From the NCBI GenBank assembly GCA_947507595.1, contig OX382265.1, positions 36,826,324 through 36,890,323 on the forward strand: 64,000 bases of DNA. Reading direction: 5' to 3'. The notes under the pieces are model-generated. The model was given only the letters and a program-made list of their open reading frames with translations, was not told the origin of the DNA and did no database searches. This DNA is from Pyralis farinalis. Lineage: Eukaryota; Arthropoda; Insecta; Lepidoptera; Pyralidae. Shown here in pieces: positions 41,084 to 52,400 of the stretch. The position numbers and the translations under genes are program-made. Every line of letters starts with the position of its first letter. Positions within the stretch are counted from its first letter, which is position 1.

Positions 41084-41493
41084 TGTATACAGATAAATAA
41101 AATTGGAGTGTCTGTTTGTAATATTAAAATAACCGATTTTTATTAAATGCATATGGATGTATACACGGTACATATACCAAAATGATTTTTTTTACAATTT
41201 TTGTCTGTCTGTCTGTATGTTTCTGTTCTATATGTTTTGACGGGACTTTCACTGGCAGATAGCTGATGTAATAAGGAGTAACTTAGGCTACTTTTATTTA
41301 AGAAAATTTATTTGTTTTTATTAATATAAATAAATAATAACAAAATAACTATTCCGCGCGGACGAAATACATATCTATTATTATTTTACTCTGCTCATTT
41401 AGGTACTTATAATCAAATCAAATAAATAAAATTATAACTGAACAATAACCTTTTTGTTAAATTCCGCGCGGACGAAGTCGCGGGCACAGCTAG
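41084..41493 (+). mobile_element. Hel-1
   Basis: GTATACAGATAAATAAAATT start (first bases altered) to GAAGTCGCGGGCACAGCTAG|T. The CTGAAACGGCTGG part is deleted; the 3' hairpin segment is duplicated (about 41350 and 41463). Confidence 0.75.
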
Positions 41494-41504
41494 TGCTAAA
41501 TAAG

Positions 41505-41595
41505 ATACAATAAGATTATATTTGAAAAAAATGTAAGACTTAAGCCCGCGAGGGCCCAATGGCAAATAAAGATTTTTTATCTTTATCTTTATGAA
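41505..41595 (+). repeat. LINE-like tail T
   Basis: CAATAAGATTATATTTGAAA, GCCCGCGAGGGCCCAATGGC, AAATAAAGATTTTTTATC. Confidence 0.6.
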
Positions 41596-42049
41596 CGCTT
41601 GCAACACAGGACGTACCGCTCGCCGTTGCTACCCCTGCTGCTTTTGTCAGTCGCAGAAAACAACTGCGGTTTGTGTGGTGGCCCGTGGTGGTACAATCTT
41701 TGATGTGCCGTGACTCTTTATATTTTTCTATTCTGCAATGGTTTAACGATTGTATGAGTTCTTTGAACGAAAGTTGTTCTTTCAACTTGTTTAGTTAATT
41801 GCCCCCGGACAATTCGTGCACTAAATTTTCGTATAATACCGAAGGAATTTATATGCCATGGTCAAAGTTTTGAAGAGTATGTGGCTCATCATATTCTTTA
41901 GAGACAGGCCAATATAAAATGCTCGTGGTGCACCCCGCTGATCGTAGAATGAAATTCTGCGAATGGGAGATACGAAGATATTTGTGGCTTGATTAGAAAT
42001 AGCCCTAGCTTATAAGACACCGCAAATAAATGATAATTCCCTAATTTTT

Positions 42050-42275
42050 TTATACAACTTCGGGAGGCCATACGGCCCACATGATGTAAAGCAGTTACCG
42101 TAGCCTATAAACGCTTGCAATACTTTAAGTATCATTCCACTAAGCCTTAGGAGCTTACTGGCGATCTCACTCACACGCAGGAACACAACAACCCTCTAGG
42201 GTGTTGTTATTTGGTTGCGGTTTTCTGTGAGGTGGAGGTGCTTCCACAGACGGACTGCTTTGATGCGACCTACCT
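42050..42275 (-). mobile_element. SINE-A, headless
   Basis: TACAACTTCGGGAGGCCATA to GCTTTGATGCGACCTACC. Confidence 0.75.
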
Positions 42276-42575
42276 TTCTTATGATATAAAAAAAATGTTA
42301 TGGTTTTGCTATGGGACCAGGAAGATGGTAAGGAGGTACTGTGTTAGCAGTGGATAAAGCAATGTATGAGCGATATAGGTACATAATTCAACCTCATGCT
42401 GTTTTGCCTTTCTTGAGCTTGATATGAAATGACGCTTGCAAAACTGGAACTATGCACTGTACGCACTCGCAGGAACACAACATCTCAGAAAATATCGTTT
42501 GACTTTGGTCTTTTGATATTACCCGCAGAACCTCTTGATTCAGGAGAGATTCATTAGCTAACCGATGCACTACGA

Positions 42576-42972
42576 TCAGGTATTTGACGAGCTCGGTGGC
42601 TCAGTCGTGAATGACGCGACTTTGGCACCAACGCTCGTGAGTTCGATTCCCACATAAGACGAACATTGTGTGCATGGACACGTCTGTTTGACTTGATCTG
42701 GATGTTTTAAGAGGTACGGCGCATTAAAGCAGCCCGTCTGCGGTTGTACCTTCACCTCACAGTAAACCGCAGCCAAATAACAACTCCCTAGACGGTTGTT
42801 GTGTTCCTGCGTGTGAGTGGGGTCACCAGTAAGCTCCTAAGGAGTTGCTGTGTAAACAACAGAGGAGGCATCGCGCGAGCAATACTTCATATATTACAAG
42901 TGTTAATGGGCTACGGTAACTGTTTTCAGGTGGGCCGTATACTTGAATGTCTCCCGACATTGTATAAAAAAA
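42576..42972 (+). mobile_element. SINE-A, full length
   Basis: GACGAGCTCGGTGGCTCAGT head, B-box GAGTTCGATTCCCA, body, GTGTTAATGGGCTACGG, tail CTCCCGACATTGTATAAAAA. A good plus-strand reference. Confidence 0.85.
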
Positions 42973-43195
42973 AAGGTTCTAATACGACCCCTGGCCTCAA
43001 TCGAGCAATCAGCCCGCCTGATGTGTATCAGTTACCGCAGCCTATATGCTAAGCGTCGCAAATGTTTGTGCCGTTGTATCCAAGTATGATATCACGCAGT
43101 GAAAGTGATTAGTGAAGTCTTGGAACCAACTGCCGCTGCGAATATGATACCTAGCACGCAGCATGTTATTGGTTGCTATATATAAATAGGATATG

Positions 43196-43322
43196 AGAGC
43201 TCGATGGCGTCGTTGCGTATACCATTCTAACCGAATACGCAGGTTAAACAACGTCCTCATCAGCCTGTCTACGGATTGGTTTGTCTATCTTTAGTTTCGG
43301 AGGGCACGTTAATCCGTCGGTC
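43196..43322 (+). mobile_element. SINE-D head
   Basis: GAGCTCGATGGCGTCGTTGC, CGCAGGTTAAACAACGTC, CTACGGATTGGTTTGTC, GGAGGGCACGTTAATCCGTC. Joins directly to a reversed RTE-1 fragment. Confidence 0.7.
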
Positions 43323-43668
43323 CCTCTCTATTTCTAACATCATCATTGCGAATACGGTCTACAAGCCTTACACCACAAATTTTGCGCAGCGCTCGCATTT
43401 CAATCGCGTTTATTCTACTTTCATGCTCTTTCTGCCATACCCAGCTCTCGCTTCCATAAGTTCGCGTTGGGACCAGCACTGCATTGTGTATAGCGAGTTG
43501 TGCCTTCTGGCTCAGGTTTTTACTGCCAAGAAGTTTTCCCAACGCTCCATTCACACTATTCCCAGCACTCACTCGTCTTTCCACATCTGCGGTGTACCTT
43601 CCATCCCTGCTGAAAGCGCATCCAAGATATACAAACTCATCCACTTTGTTCCAACACTTCATCATCAA
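43323..43668 (-). pseudogene. RTE-1 internal fragment
   Basis: Minus-strand codons read VDEFVYLGCAFSRDGRYTAD to ...DRIRNDDVRNREG (119-codon frame). Both the 5' part and the 3' end are missing, unlike the usual 5'-truncated copies, so a later deletion or rearrangement is needed. Confidence 0.85.
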
Positions 43669-43679
43669 TATATTAATGT

Positions 43680-43770
43680 CAGTCGTCTTGAAAACACTGT
43701 TGTCAACACTGTTGAAAACACAGTTGGGCGTCTTGCTGGAGTATGTTCACCCCCCCCCCCCCCCCCCATC
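43680..43770 (+). repeat. AACACTGTTG repeats followed by a C homopolymer
   Basis: Three short GAAAACAC..GTTG units (43688-43728), then an uninterrupted run of about 20 C at 43749-43768. Such C runs are rare in this AT-rich sequence and prone to length error. Confidence 0.7.
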
Positions 43771-43994
43771 GTTCTTATGTTAAACGTCTTTAATTTCCTG
43801 AACGTGCGAGTTTCGTGGAGTGTAATTATTGATATGCTGATTGTCTAAGTAAAGCAATTAAATGTAATATAGTAATTTAACTTGATAGGTTTAAATAAAT
43901 TTGCATGTCTGATTCAGGCGGAATATTGTGAAACTAGTGTTTATTAACAACGTAAATGTACAGCAAATAATTTTTCTTTCTTTCTTTTTTTCCT

Positions 43995-44140
43995 CATGAT
44001 GTTTTCCTTCACCGCCGAGCAAGTCAATAAATCCTACTAACATTATAAATGCGAAAGTTTGTATGTATGGATGTTTGTTGCTCTTTCACGCTTAAACGGC
44101 TGAACGGATTTGAATGAAATTTGGCATGCAGGGAAACGGG
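43995..44140. mobile_element. SINE-C scrap and Hel-2 5' end
   Basis: 43995-44025 (-) GATGTTTTCCTTCACCGCCG; 44033-44140 (+) A|TCCTACTAACATTATAAAT, CGCTTAAACGGCTGAACGGA, then lost homology. Confidence 0.6.
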
Positions 44141-44509
44141 TCTCACTTCAATCAGGCCTATGTACTCGTAGATAAACTTAAAAATTAAAACATTATCTAG
44201 GTAATCCACCTAATTATTGGCACTATAAAAAGCAATCACGAAATAATTAGAAATATATAATGCGAAATGGAAACTAATACTATTGAAATTACTTATAATG
44301 AACGTGGATAAGTCTCTCAAACTCTTTATCAATACATTACTTTTAAGTCTTAATACTTAGGTAGTTATAAAAAAAGACTTAAGGTATACACGCTAAGACC
44401 CAATTACTGCCGTTCAATCTACAGGATTGAGATTTTGTTATTTATCTATGAATGTAAAGATGCCAATAATTGGGTCGGCGCTATAGTTAGGATGGATTAC
44501 GATACATAC

Positions 44510-44660
44510 GTTTTCAGGAACACCGTTCCTATATGAATTCTATATGTTTGTCTGTCGCTTTTTTTCGAATATTCGAATTTTGACTTCAGATTCGGATTCA
44601 GCATAAAAAAGTAGAATAGGAATGTTCAGGAACACCGTTCCTATCTCTCAAGGAATATGG
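44510..44660 (+). repeat. DR-3, partial
   Basis: TCAGGAACACCGTTCCTATA, CGAATATTCGAATTTTGACT, AGTAGAATAGGAATGTTCAG, then a second GGAACACCGTTCC. Confidence 0.65.
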
Positions 44661-44663
44661 CCA

Positions 44664-44960
44664 AAATGGCTTGGGTTAGAATGACGCGCAACGGCGCCAT
44701 CGAGCAACATTTAATCTACATATTTACAATTATCACTTTCTCGGCGGTGAAGGAAAACGTCGCGAGGAAACCAGCACTTTCCAGAAATTATATTTTGAAA
44801 GACGCGACCTAACAAAGGACCTGGTCTTCCCTCTGGATTGTGAAGGTCTGACGGCAGACTGTGAACATCATAATCTTTGCCATTCCTTAGTCTTAAATAG
44901 GGGACCCTGCCTATCCTAATAGTTTAGAGATGGGGAAAATGCTGGGAAGCGGGTTGTCAT
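44664..44960. mobile_element. SINE-D head scrap (-) and SINE-C body (+)
   Basis: 44664-44705 (-): GGGTTAGAATGACGCGCAAC and GGCGCCATCGAGC, as in 58150-58190. 44710-44960 (+): CTCGGCGGTGAAGGAAAACG to CCTATCCTAATAGTTTAG. Confidence 0.65.
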
Positions 44961-45142
44961 CATTGAAAATAAGAAATAAATGCCATTATGTAACATTATG
45001 TAGCACTTTGTCATATTCGCATAAATATTATTTATTTATGCAACCTACTTCCCCATGTTTATTTATTCATAGAATTTTATAGGCAATTATTATGTAATTT
45101 TATTGGCTTTTAAAGTTCTCTCTAAATCTCAATATACATATT

Positions 45143-45495
45143 TGTTTATACAACGCCGGTAGGCGTACAAGCATACGGCCCACCTGATGTAAAGCAGTTA
45201 CCGTAGCCTATTAATACGTGTAATATATTAAGTATCACTCGCACGATGCCTCCTTTGTTGACACAGCAATTCCTTAGGAGCTTACTGGTGACCTCACTCA
45301 CACGCAGGAACACAACAACCCTCTAGGGAGTTGTTATTTTGGTTGCGGTTTTCTGTGAAGTGGACGGGCCAGACGGGCTTCCAGATCAAGACTAACAAAC
45401 ATGTTCATGCCCACAAATGTTTGTCTTGTGTGGGAATCGAACCCCCTAGCGCTGGTGTCAAAGTCGCGTCATTCCCATTCAGCCACCGAGCTCGA
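45143..45495 (-). mobile_element. SINE-A, full length with body deletion
   Basis: TATACAACGCCGGTAGGCGT to the head complement AGCCACCGAGCTCG. About 35 bp around CTTTGATGCGCCC missing. Confidence 0.8.
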
Positions 45496-45769
45496 CAATG
45501 CATACCTACCTACATAAAAAGGGAAATGGTCACTTATATGAATCTATTATATATCTACCAAATTATTTGACTGAGTCGTGGCTAAAACCGCTAGCGTTGC
45601 AAACGTCCATAGTCTCGTATTTCATCAAGCGAGTCGTATGCGTGTTTGTCGACCTACATGCCTTTTTATTAGAGATAACGATTCCTGGTAGGTTGTTTTG
45701 TAGAGAAGGCCTTAGGACTCAAGTTGCCGCATCAGCAAGTTGCAAGTGTCAAGTGTAGGGCTTTATATA

Positions 45770-46030
45770 CAATGTCAGAAGGCATACAAGCATACGGGCC
45801 ACCTCATGTAAAGTGGCTACCGTAACTGAAATGTCGCTCGGGCGTTACCACCTCTGCTGCTAACACAGCAACTCCTTAGGAGCTTACTGGTGACCTCACT
45901 CGCAGGAGCACAACAATCCTTCAGGGATTTAGTTATTTGCCTGCGGTCTTCTGTGAGTGGGGTTCTCGATTGACATTTTTGACGCGCCCTGCCTATCTTG
46001 AAAAATCTCGGACCGAGACAAACAGACATG
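45770..46030 (-). mobile_element. SINE-A, headless
   Basis: TATACAATGTCAGAAGGCAT to ACAAACAGACATGTTCATGC. Followed by a ~110-bp piece with GGCCCACCACTCATGTCTCC also seen at 23256-23310. Confidence 0.7.
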
Positions 46031-46194
46031 TTCATGCACATTCACACCGGAACACAGCGGTATAAATATAACTGTAGGCGGTAGAAATAGGTGAGACAGA
46101 GGTACCCATGCAGACGACTCTTGGGACCGGCCCACCACTCATGTCTCCTGTGTAGCCAGAATTGATTTACACGATTTACACAGTGCATAATATA

Positions 46195-46453
46195 TAATAT
46201 AATATTGTCGGACAAATTACACAGCGTCATCTAGCCCCAAAGTAAGCGAAGCTTGTATTATGGGTACTAGACAACTGATAAACATACGTAAATACATTTT
46301 TTTTTTGTAAATACATACTTAAAATACCCAGACCAAGACAAACAGACATGTTCATGCACACAAATGTTTGTACTGTGTGGGAATCGAACCTACGAGCGTT
46401 GGTGTCAAAATAGCGTAACAACGCGTTTCACCACTGCGCCACCGAGCTCGTCA
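46195..46453 (-). mobile_element. SINE-B
   Basis: Complement order: SINE-A-type head (GACGAGCTCGGTGGCGCAGT, B-box), GGTCTGGGTATTT, (T)n-rich GTATTTACAAAAAA, CGTATGTTTATCAGTTGTCT, AAGCTTCGCTTACTTTGGGG, TAATTTGTCCGACAATATT. The body is unrelated to SINE-A. Confidence 0.8.
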
Positions 46454-46462
46454 AGAATTAAC

Positions 46463-46600
46463 AGGCGACCACCAAAAAGGCAATGAACAGTGAAGTTCAT
46501 TGCTGTCCCGGGGGTTAAACTATAGCTGCTTTGGAATTCACAAAGAATTTAATCAGAAGAAATCTGTAGGAGTAGGAAGTTTTGGAATTGACTTCAGCAG
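46463..46600 (+). repeat. DR-4 copy
   Basis: GCGACCACCAAAAAGGCAAT, GTGAAGTTCATTGCTGTCCC, GTAGGAGTAGGAAGTTTTGG. Confidence 0.65.
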
Positions 46601-46780
46601 CAGACGCCTCTTGTACAAACTCTTCCTCTGGTGATGTTTGTCTTGTGTGGTAATCTAACTCACAAGTGTTGATGTCAATGTAGCCATGGCTAACCACTCG
46701 GCTATCTGAGTCGTCACGCTGTCTCCTAACTGACGTAGTAAAAACAAGATCGGTCAGTTTCAAGTCGAGCCTCAAACGTG

Positions 46781-47200
46781 TGAGGTCACCAGTAAGCTCC
46801 CAAGGAGTTGCTGTGTAAGCAGCAGAGGAGGCATCGCGCGAGTGGTAATTAATATTTTGACGAGCTCGGTGGCGCAGTGGTGGAACGCGCTGTTACGCTA
46901 CTTTGACACCAACGCTCGTGGGTTCGATTCCCACACAGTACAAACATTTGTGTGCATGAACATTGTCTTGGTCTGGGTGTTTTCTATGTATAATAAGTAT
47001 GTATTTACAAAAAAAATATGTATTTACGTATGTTTATCAGTTGTCTAGTACCCATAACACAAGCTTCGCTTACTTTGGGGCTAGACAATATTTAAAAAAA
47101 TATATAATTAATATATCGCGAGCGTTAATAGGCTACGGTACCCGCTTTACATCAGGTGGGTCGTATGCTTGTATGTCCCCGACATAGTATAAAAAGAAAT
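46781..47200 (+). mobile_element. SINE-A, split by SINE-B
   Basis: 46781-46855 and 47106-47200 join into one SINE-A 3' half. AATTAATAT stands at 46847-46855 and again at 47106-47114 around the inserted SINE-B. Confidence 0.85.
46856..47105 (+). mobile_element. SINE-B inserted in SINE-A
   Basis: Complete head (TTTGACGAGCTCGGTGGCGC, B-box GGTTCGATTCCCAC) with the SINE-B body to AAGCTTCGCTTACTTTGGGG. The TGGCGCTGTGTAATTTGTCC segment is deleted before the AATATTTAAAAAAAT end. 9-bp duplication AATTAATAT on both sides. Confidence 0.85.
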
Positions 47201-48555
47201 ATTTGTATAAATTTGAATATACTTATACGAACAAAACTTGAGAGACATTTCCAACTAAGTTCGTGGTGTCGATTTGAGGTGTAGTTATCGTAAAAATTAA
47301 CTCTCACTCATAACGTTTCCCTTGTGCCAAAAGAAGTACTAACCTCAAGAAATGCGGCTTATTTGGTTTCCGCTTACAAGCAACAATATGAATTCAGTAT
47401 TTGTTATTTATGATTGAAATTACTTATTCCTGAGTACATTTTTTTATACGAGTTCGGCATTGTGGCTCTTCTTTGCCTGATGGTAAGCGAAAGACGAGAC
47501 TAAATCGCAACTGGACATGCTCGCTCAATTCGATGATTTGGATCTCTTTGCAGACAGTGAATTTCGTTTACTTGACGGAGCTTATAGATTCCTAGATGGA
47601 GTGAAAGTAGATTGACTATGATATGTAAACATTCATTGAAAACTATTGACTACTATTGATCGCGATTTTAATTTTATTTAACGAATGTATTTTTGGTTAA
47701 TTTAATTATATTATTAAACAAGGACATTGTATTAAATATAATTTATATATATATATATATATTTGCCATTGTAGAATTTGAGTAGGTATATAAGTAACCC
47801 AATTTGTAGTAATATTATAATTACGACTATGTATCTAGCTATAAGTCGCATTGGGTATTTACGTAATCTGTAATGACTTTAGTATCTGTATTATAAATAA
47901 ATAAATAAACTGCAACTGACAAAATACTAGACAGTGTCCTGTCAGTTGACGCTGCCATGCTGACCCGCAAGATGCTTCTTCACGCTCATTTCATTGTTTG
48001 AAGACAAAACATAAAAAAATGTACTCTGCTTAAGTTCTGTGGTGCTGTGGTGCATCGACTCAAATTCCTCCGACCATAGTCCCCGACCCCATAACGTCGG
48101 TGGACTCTATTGGAAGGTAGTGAGTGTGCGCCGCCGACCGTAAAAAGGTCTTAATTTCCAACAGATGTAGTAAGATGTGAATAGATGCGTAATTACGTGA
48201 TTACACAACATTAAAACGATCAAGTTTCGATGTATCTACGCCACATACTACTAGGCGTAGTTTTCGCTTATGCAACATCCGAATTCCACCATGTTACCTA
48301 ATATTCTCGTTCGAATACAAGTTCATTTCATGTTTTGACACATCGATGCGGTAAAGCGATTTTTAATGTTTCATTTTGTTATTAATTAATAGCTGTGACG
48401 TCATTTATTACAATCGTGAACTTAACAATTGTACAGATATGATTTATTTGTTTTATTAATGAGCCATTAGCGGTTTTGTATCTAATTGTATTTGGTTCGA
48501 GTACATTAAAAAATGGACTCAAAACATATTGTTCTACGAATATATCTAACCTATA
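47201..48555. other. No gene; (TA)n and an AATAAATAAATAAA tail
   Basis: (TA)n at 47742-47762. GCATTGGGTATTTACGTAAT ... ATAAATAAATAAATAAAC at 47848-47908 looks like a LINE 3' end. The rest shows no ORF or shared repeat. Confidence 0.35.
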
Positions 48556-48559
48556 TATT

Positions 48560-48945
48560 TACAGGAACACATCCTATATGAAATCTATATGTTTGTCTGT
48601 GTGTGCGTTTGTTTTCGAATATTCGAATTTTAACTTCAGATTCGGATTCAGCATAAAAAGTAGAATAGAAATGTTCAGGAACGCTGTTCCTATCTCTTAA
48701 GGAAAACGGTCAAAATGGCCGACAATATAAAAAAAAAATTGAATTGTTATCTAATTGACGAACCAGGTGTTCCACTGGCAATGCAAGCTTGCGCATTCTC
48801 TACTGGTTTTATTATAACGTCAGGAGGTATACAAGCATATGGACCACCTGATGATAATTGAACGTACCTACGTGAACTATGAACCTCTGCTGCTAACACA
48901 GGAACTTTATGAGTTACATGCGACCTACCTCTCATAAAAACAGTT
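48560..48945. mobile_element. DR-3 (+) followed by SINE-A scrap (-)
   Basis: 48560-48806 (+): AGGAACACATCCTATATGAA ... GAACCAGGTGTTCCACTGGC. 48815-48945 (-): ATAACGTCAGGAGGTATACA, GACCACCTGATG, CCTCTGCTGCTAACACAGG. Confidence 0.65.
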
Positions 48946-49325
48946 GTCATCAGCATAGTTGGACTCAAGATTGTCGAGTATGATTCCAGAGATGCGACTT
49001 CCTCCGTTTCCTCGCAGTATCTTCAGGGACTAAAGTAACTGGCAATATTTTTGGGTCAGCCATAAATATGTCTTTTAAACAACAATCAAATGACCATTGT
49101 TGTGTTGAACAATGCATACATTCTATTGTTTTGGAAATGGACACAACGCATAAATACTCGCTATTTCTTGCTTATTTTGATTCTCGCATTTACTCCATCA
49201 AGTACTGGATGTAGGCGTTATTATTGCTTTCAATTAAACTTAAAGTTGTGGGAAGCTGGTCCAGCGTATTTATTCTTTAATTATATCGCAAAACATCGTA
49301 TAGTTTTCAATAAAAAATAAACAAC
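48946..49325. other. No recognised feature
   Basis: A 76-codon frame (49090-49320, +) is hydrophobic at its start but has no recognisable family, and its end abuts DR-1. Confidence 0.3.
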
Positions 49326-49449
49326 AACCGGCCAAGTGCGAGTCGGACTCGCGCACGAACGGTTCCGTACCATTATCTATAAAAACGGCAAAAAAAATCA
49401 CGTTTGTTGTATGAGAGCCCCCCTTAAATATTTGTTTTATTTTAATTTA
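49326..49449 (-). repeat. DR-1 part, split by intact RTE-1
   Basis: CCGGCCAAGTGCGAGTCGGA, ACGGTTCCGTACCATTATCT, ATCACGTTTGTTGTATGAGA. Ends in the target duplication TTATTTTAATTTA (49437-49449). Confidence 0.85.
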
Positions 49450-52400
49450 TGGGGGTCATGTGCCAGAAGCGTGCTCGTTCGCGACCCCTGCCAATCGAGG
49501 AGATTGCAATTCTGGACCGAAAACGCACCGATGTGCGGATTAGGGCGTCCCCCGGAGGCGACGCGCACCGATCCGCCCCCGTCGGTGCGAACATAGGCGC
49601 ATGCGGCGGTGGGGGCCGCCACCCACTACGCAGCGCCAATTCCGGCGGGTCGAAGAGAGCCGAGTGCTGCATAGGCACGTGGAATGTGAGAGGTGGACTG
49701 AGTGATAAGATGAATGAGCTGATGGACGTAATGAATGAGAGACGCTTAGATGCTTTGTGTGTGACAGAGACTAAGCGCAAGGGGAGCGACACCGATGATC
49801 TGCCCGATGGGATGATGGCCCTATGGTCTGGTGTAGACCGGGACGATCATGCCAGTGCTGGTGTAGGTGTCATACTCTCCTCTCGCTTAGCCCCTGGTGT
49901 GAAAGATTACTGTTTGGTAGGGCCTAGACTTCTCTGGGTTCGTATAAAACTGGGCATCACGCGAGTATTTCTGGTTGCAGCATACGCTCCCGTAAGCTCA
50001 GCGTGTGCCCAAGAACTAGAGAAGTTTTGGGAGTCTGTGAGGGATGTTCTGGATTTAGCTGAAGGGAATGAAAGAGTGATTATGTGTGGAGATTTGAATG
50101 GATGGGTTGGGACCAAACGAGACGGCTATGAAGCTGCTCTTGGTCCCTATGGAGATAAGAGAGTGAACGAAGCAGGTAAGTCGATTCTAGATTTATGTAT
50201 GGAACGAAACCTCCTCGTGTCGAATACTTTATTTCGTCACAAGGATATTCACACGTATACATGGAGACGGAATGACCAAAAAAGTGTGATTGATTTGATT
50301 ATAATTGATAGACGTCTCCGAAATACTATAATGGATACAAGAGCCTTTAGAGGTCCCACTCTTGAAACGGACCACTACCTGGTGGTAAGCCGGTTTGTGG
50401 GACTTTTCAAGAAGTGGAGGCATTGGCGAGTGCGTATCCCTTTCGGAGATCATGAAAGGATAAGGAGTGAAAAATTGCAAGATGAAAGTGTAAGGAGAAT
50501 GTATGTACATCTGGTAAGCGAAAGACTTGCAAATGCAAGTCTTTCCGGCACAGATGTGGATGATTGCTGGAAAGTTCTGAAAGAAAGTATGGTGGATAGT
50601 GCAAAAGAAGCATGTGGATGCGCAAAGAGGCATAAAACATTGAAAGGGGATGCCTGGTGGGATGCGGAGGTTGAATCCTCCGTAGCAAGAAAGAGGAAAG
50701 CGTGGCTGGATTATGTATCATCTTTGCCCTTAAATGAAAGTATGAGAGAGAAGAAGAAAGAAATGTACCGTCAATGCAAGAATGAAACCAAGGCTGTAGT
50801 GAAAGAGAAGCGTGAAAGACAAATTATGAATGAGGAAGAGAGGCTGACGAGAAACTTCGAGGCAAATACCAAACTCTTTTGGAGAGAGGTAAAGAAGTCT
50901 CGGGGTGGTTCGTCGGCATCCAGTATGAACAAGATTAAGTCTAAAGCTGGTATCATTCTTGCAAACACTCAGGTAGTGTTAGAACGGTGGAGTGAATATT
51001 TTGAAGAAATGTACGAATATGCCTCGGACGCTGACAATGAGAGTGAGTCTGATGCTCACTCCGCGTTGACGGCGTCCGATGAAGGTATAACTATGGATGA
51101 GATAGAATGGTCGATACGAAGTTTGAAAAATGGAAAGTCTGCGGGAATTGATATGATTACAGCTGAGATGATCAAACTAGGTGGCACTTACGTCCGGGAC
51201 GCCTTCTGGTACTTATGCAACCTTTGCTGGAGAACTGGAAGGGTCCCAATGGACTGGGGACGCGCAGTCATCGTACCCTTGTATAAAGGCAAGGGATCAC
51301 TCATGGACTGCGCCAACTATAGGGCCATCAGTTTGATCAGCTTAGCAGCAAAAGTATATGGAAAGATAATTGAAAGGAGAATGAGGGTGAAATCTGACGA
51401 AATGCTGTGGGAGGCACAAGGAGGATTCCGAAATGGAAGGGGATGTACGGATCAAGTTTTCTCGCTCCGCAATATCGTAGAGAAGCATCTGGCCACAGAC
51501 CAGAAGGTTTTCTGCGGTTTTGTGGATCTTGAGAAGGCATTTGATAGGGTTGTGCGAAAGGAACTGTGGTGCATATTGCCGAGATATGGGATTGACGGCT
51601 CACTGCTGCGTGCTGTGCAGTCCACCTACAAGGATTGCTCAGCATGTGTGCGAATAGATGGCAACATGTCACCCTGGTTTGATGTCAAAATTGGTGTCAA
51701 ACAGGGTTGCATGTTGTCTGCTAGGCTGTTTATTCTGTATCTCGATAGTTGTCTACAGAGAATAAGATCGACGAATGTAGGATTACGCATGGGTGACCTA
51801 GTGGTGAACTGTCTGCTGTATGCAGATGATGCTGTCCTGTTAGCAGAAATACCATCTGAGCTGCAACTAGTCACAATGATGAAAGACGAATGTATGAAGG
51901 AAGGCTTACTATTGAATGCGAAGAAAACAAAGATTATGGTATTTGAAAGAGAAGAAACCAGAACCAATGTAAGAATTACGGTAGATGATGAAGTGTTGGA
52001 ACAAGTGAATGAGTTTGTATATCTTGGATGCGCTTTCAGCAGGGATGGAAGGTACACCGCAGATGTGGAAAGGCGAGTGAGTGCTGGGAATAGTGTGAAT
52101 GGAGCGTTGGGAAAACTTCTTGGCAGTAAAAACCTGAGCCAGAAGGCGCAGCTGGCTATACACAATGCAGTGCTGGTCCCAACGCTTACTTATGGAAGCG
52201 AGAGCTGGGTATGGCAGAGAGAGCATGAAAGTAGGATAAACGCGGTTGAAATGCGAGCGTTGCGCAAAATGTGTGGTGTAACGCTTGCAGACCGTATCCG
52301 CAATGATGAGGTTAGAAGCAGAGTTGGTCTGAAAGAGAGCGTCGGTGTTAAAATAAGAAGAGGCATGCTCCGTTGGTTCGGACATGTAGAAAGAATGCAG

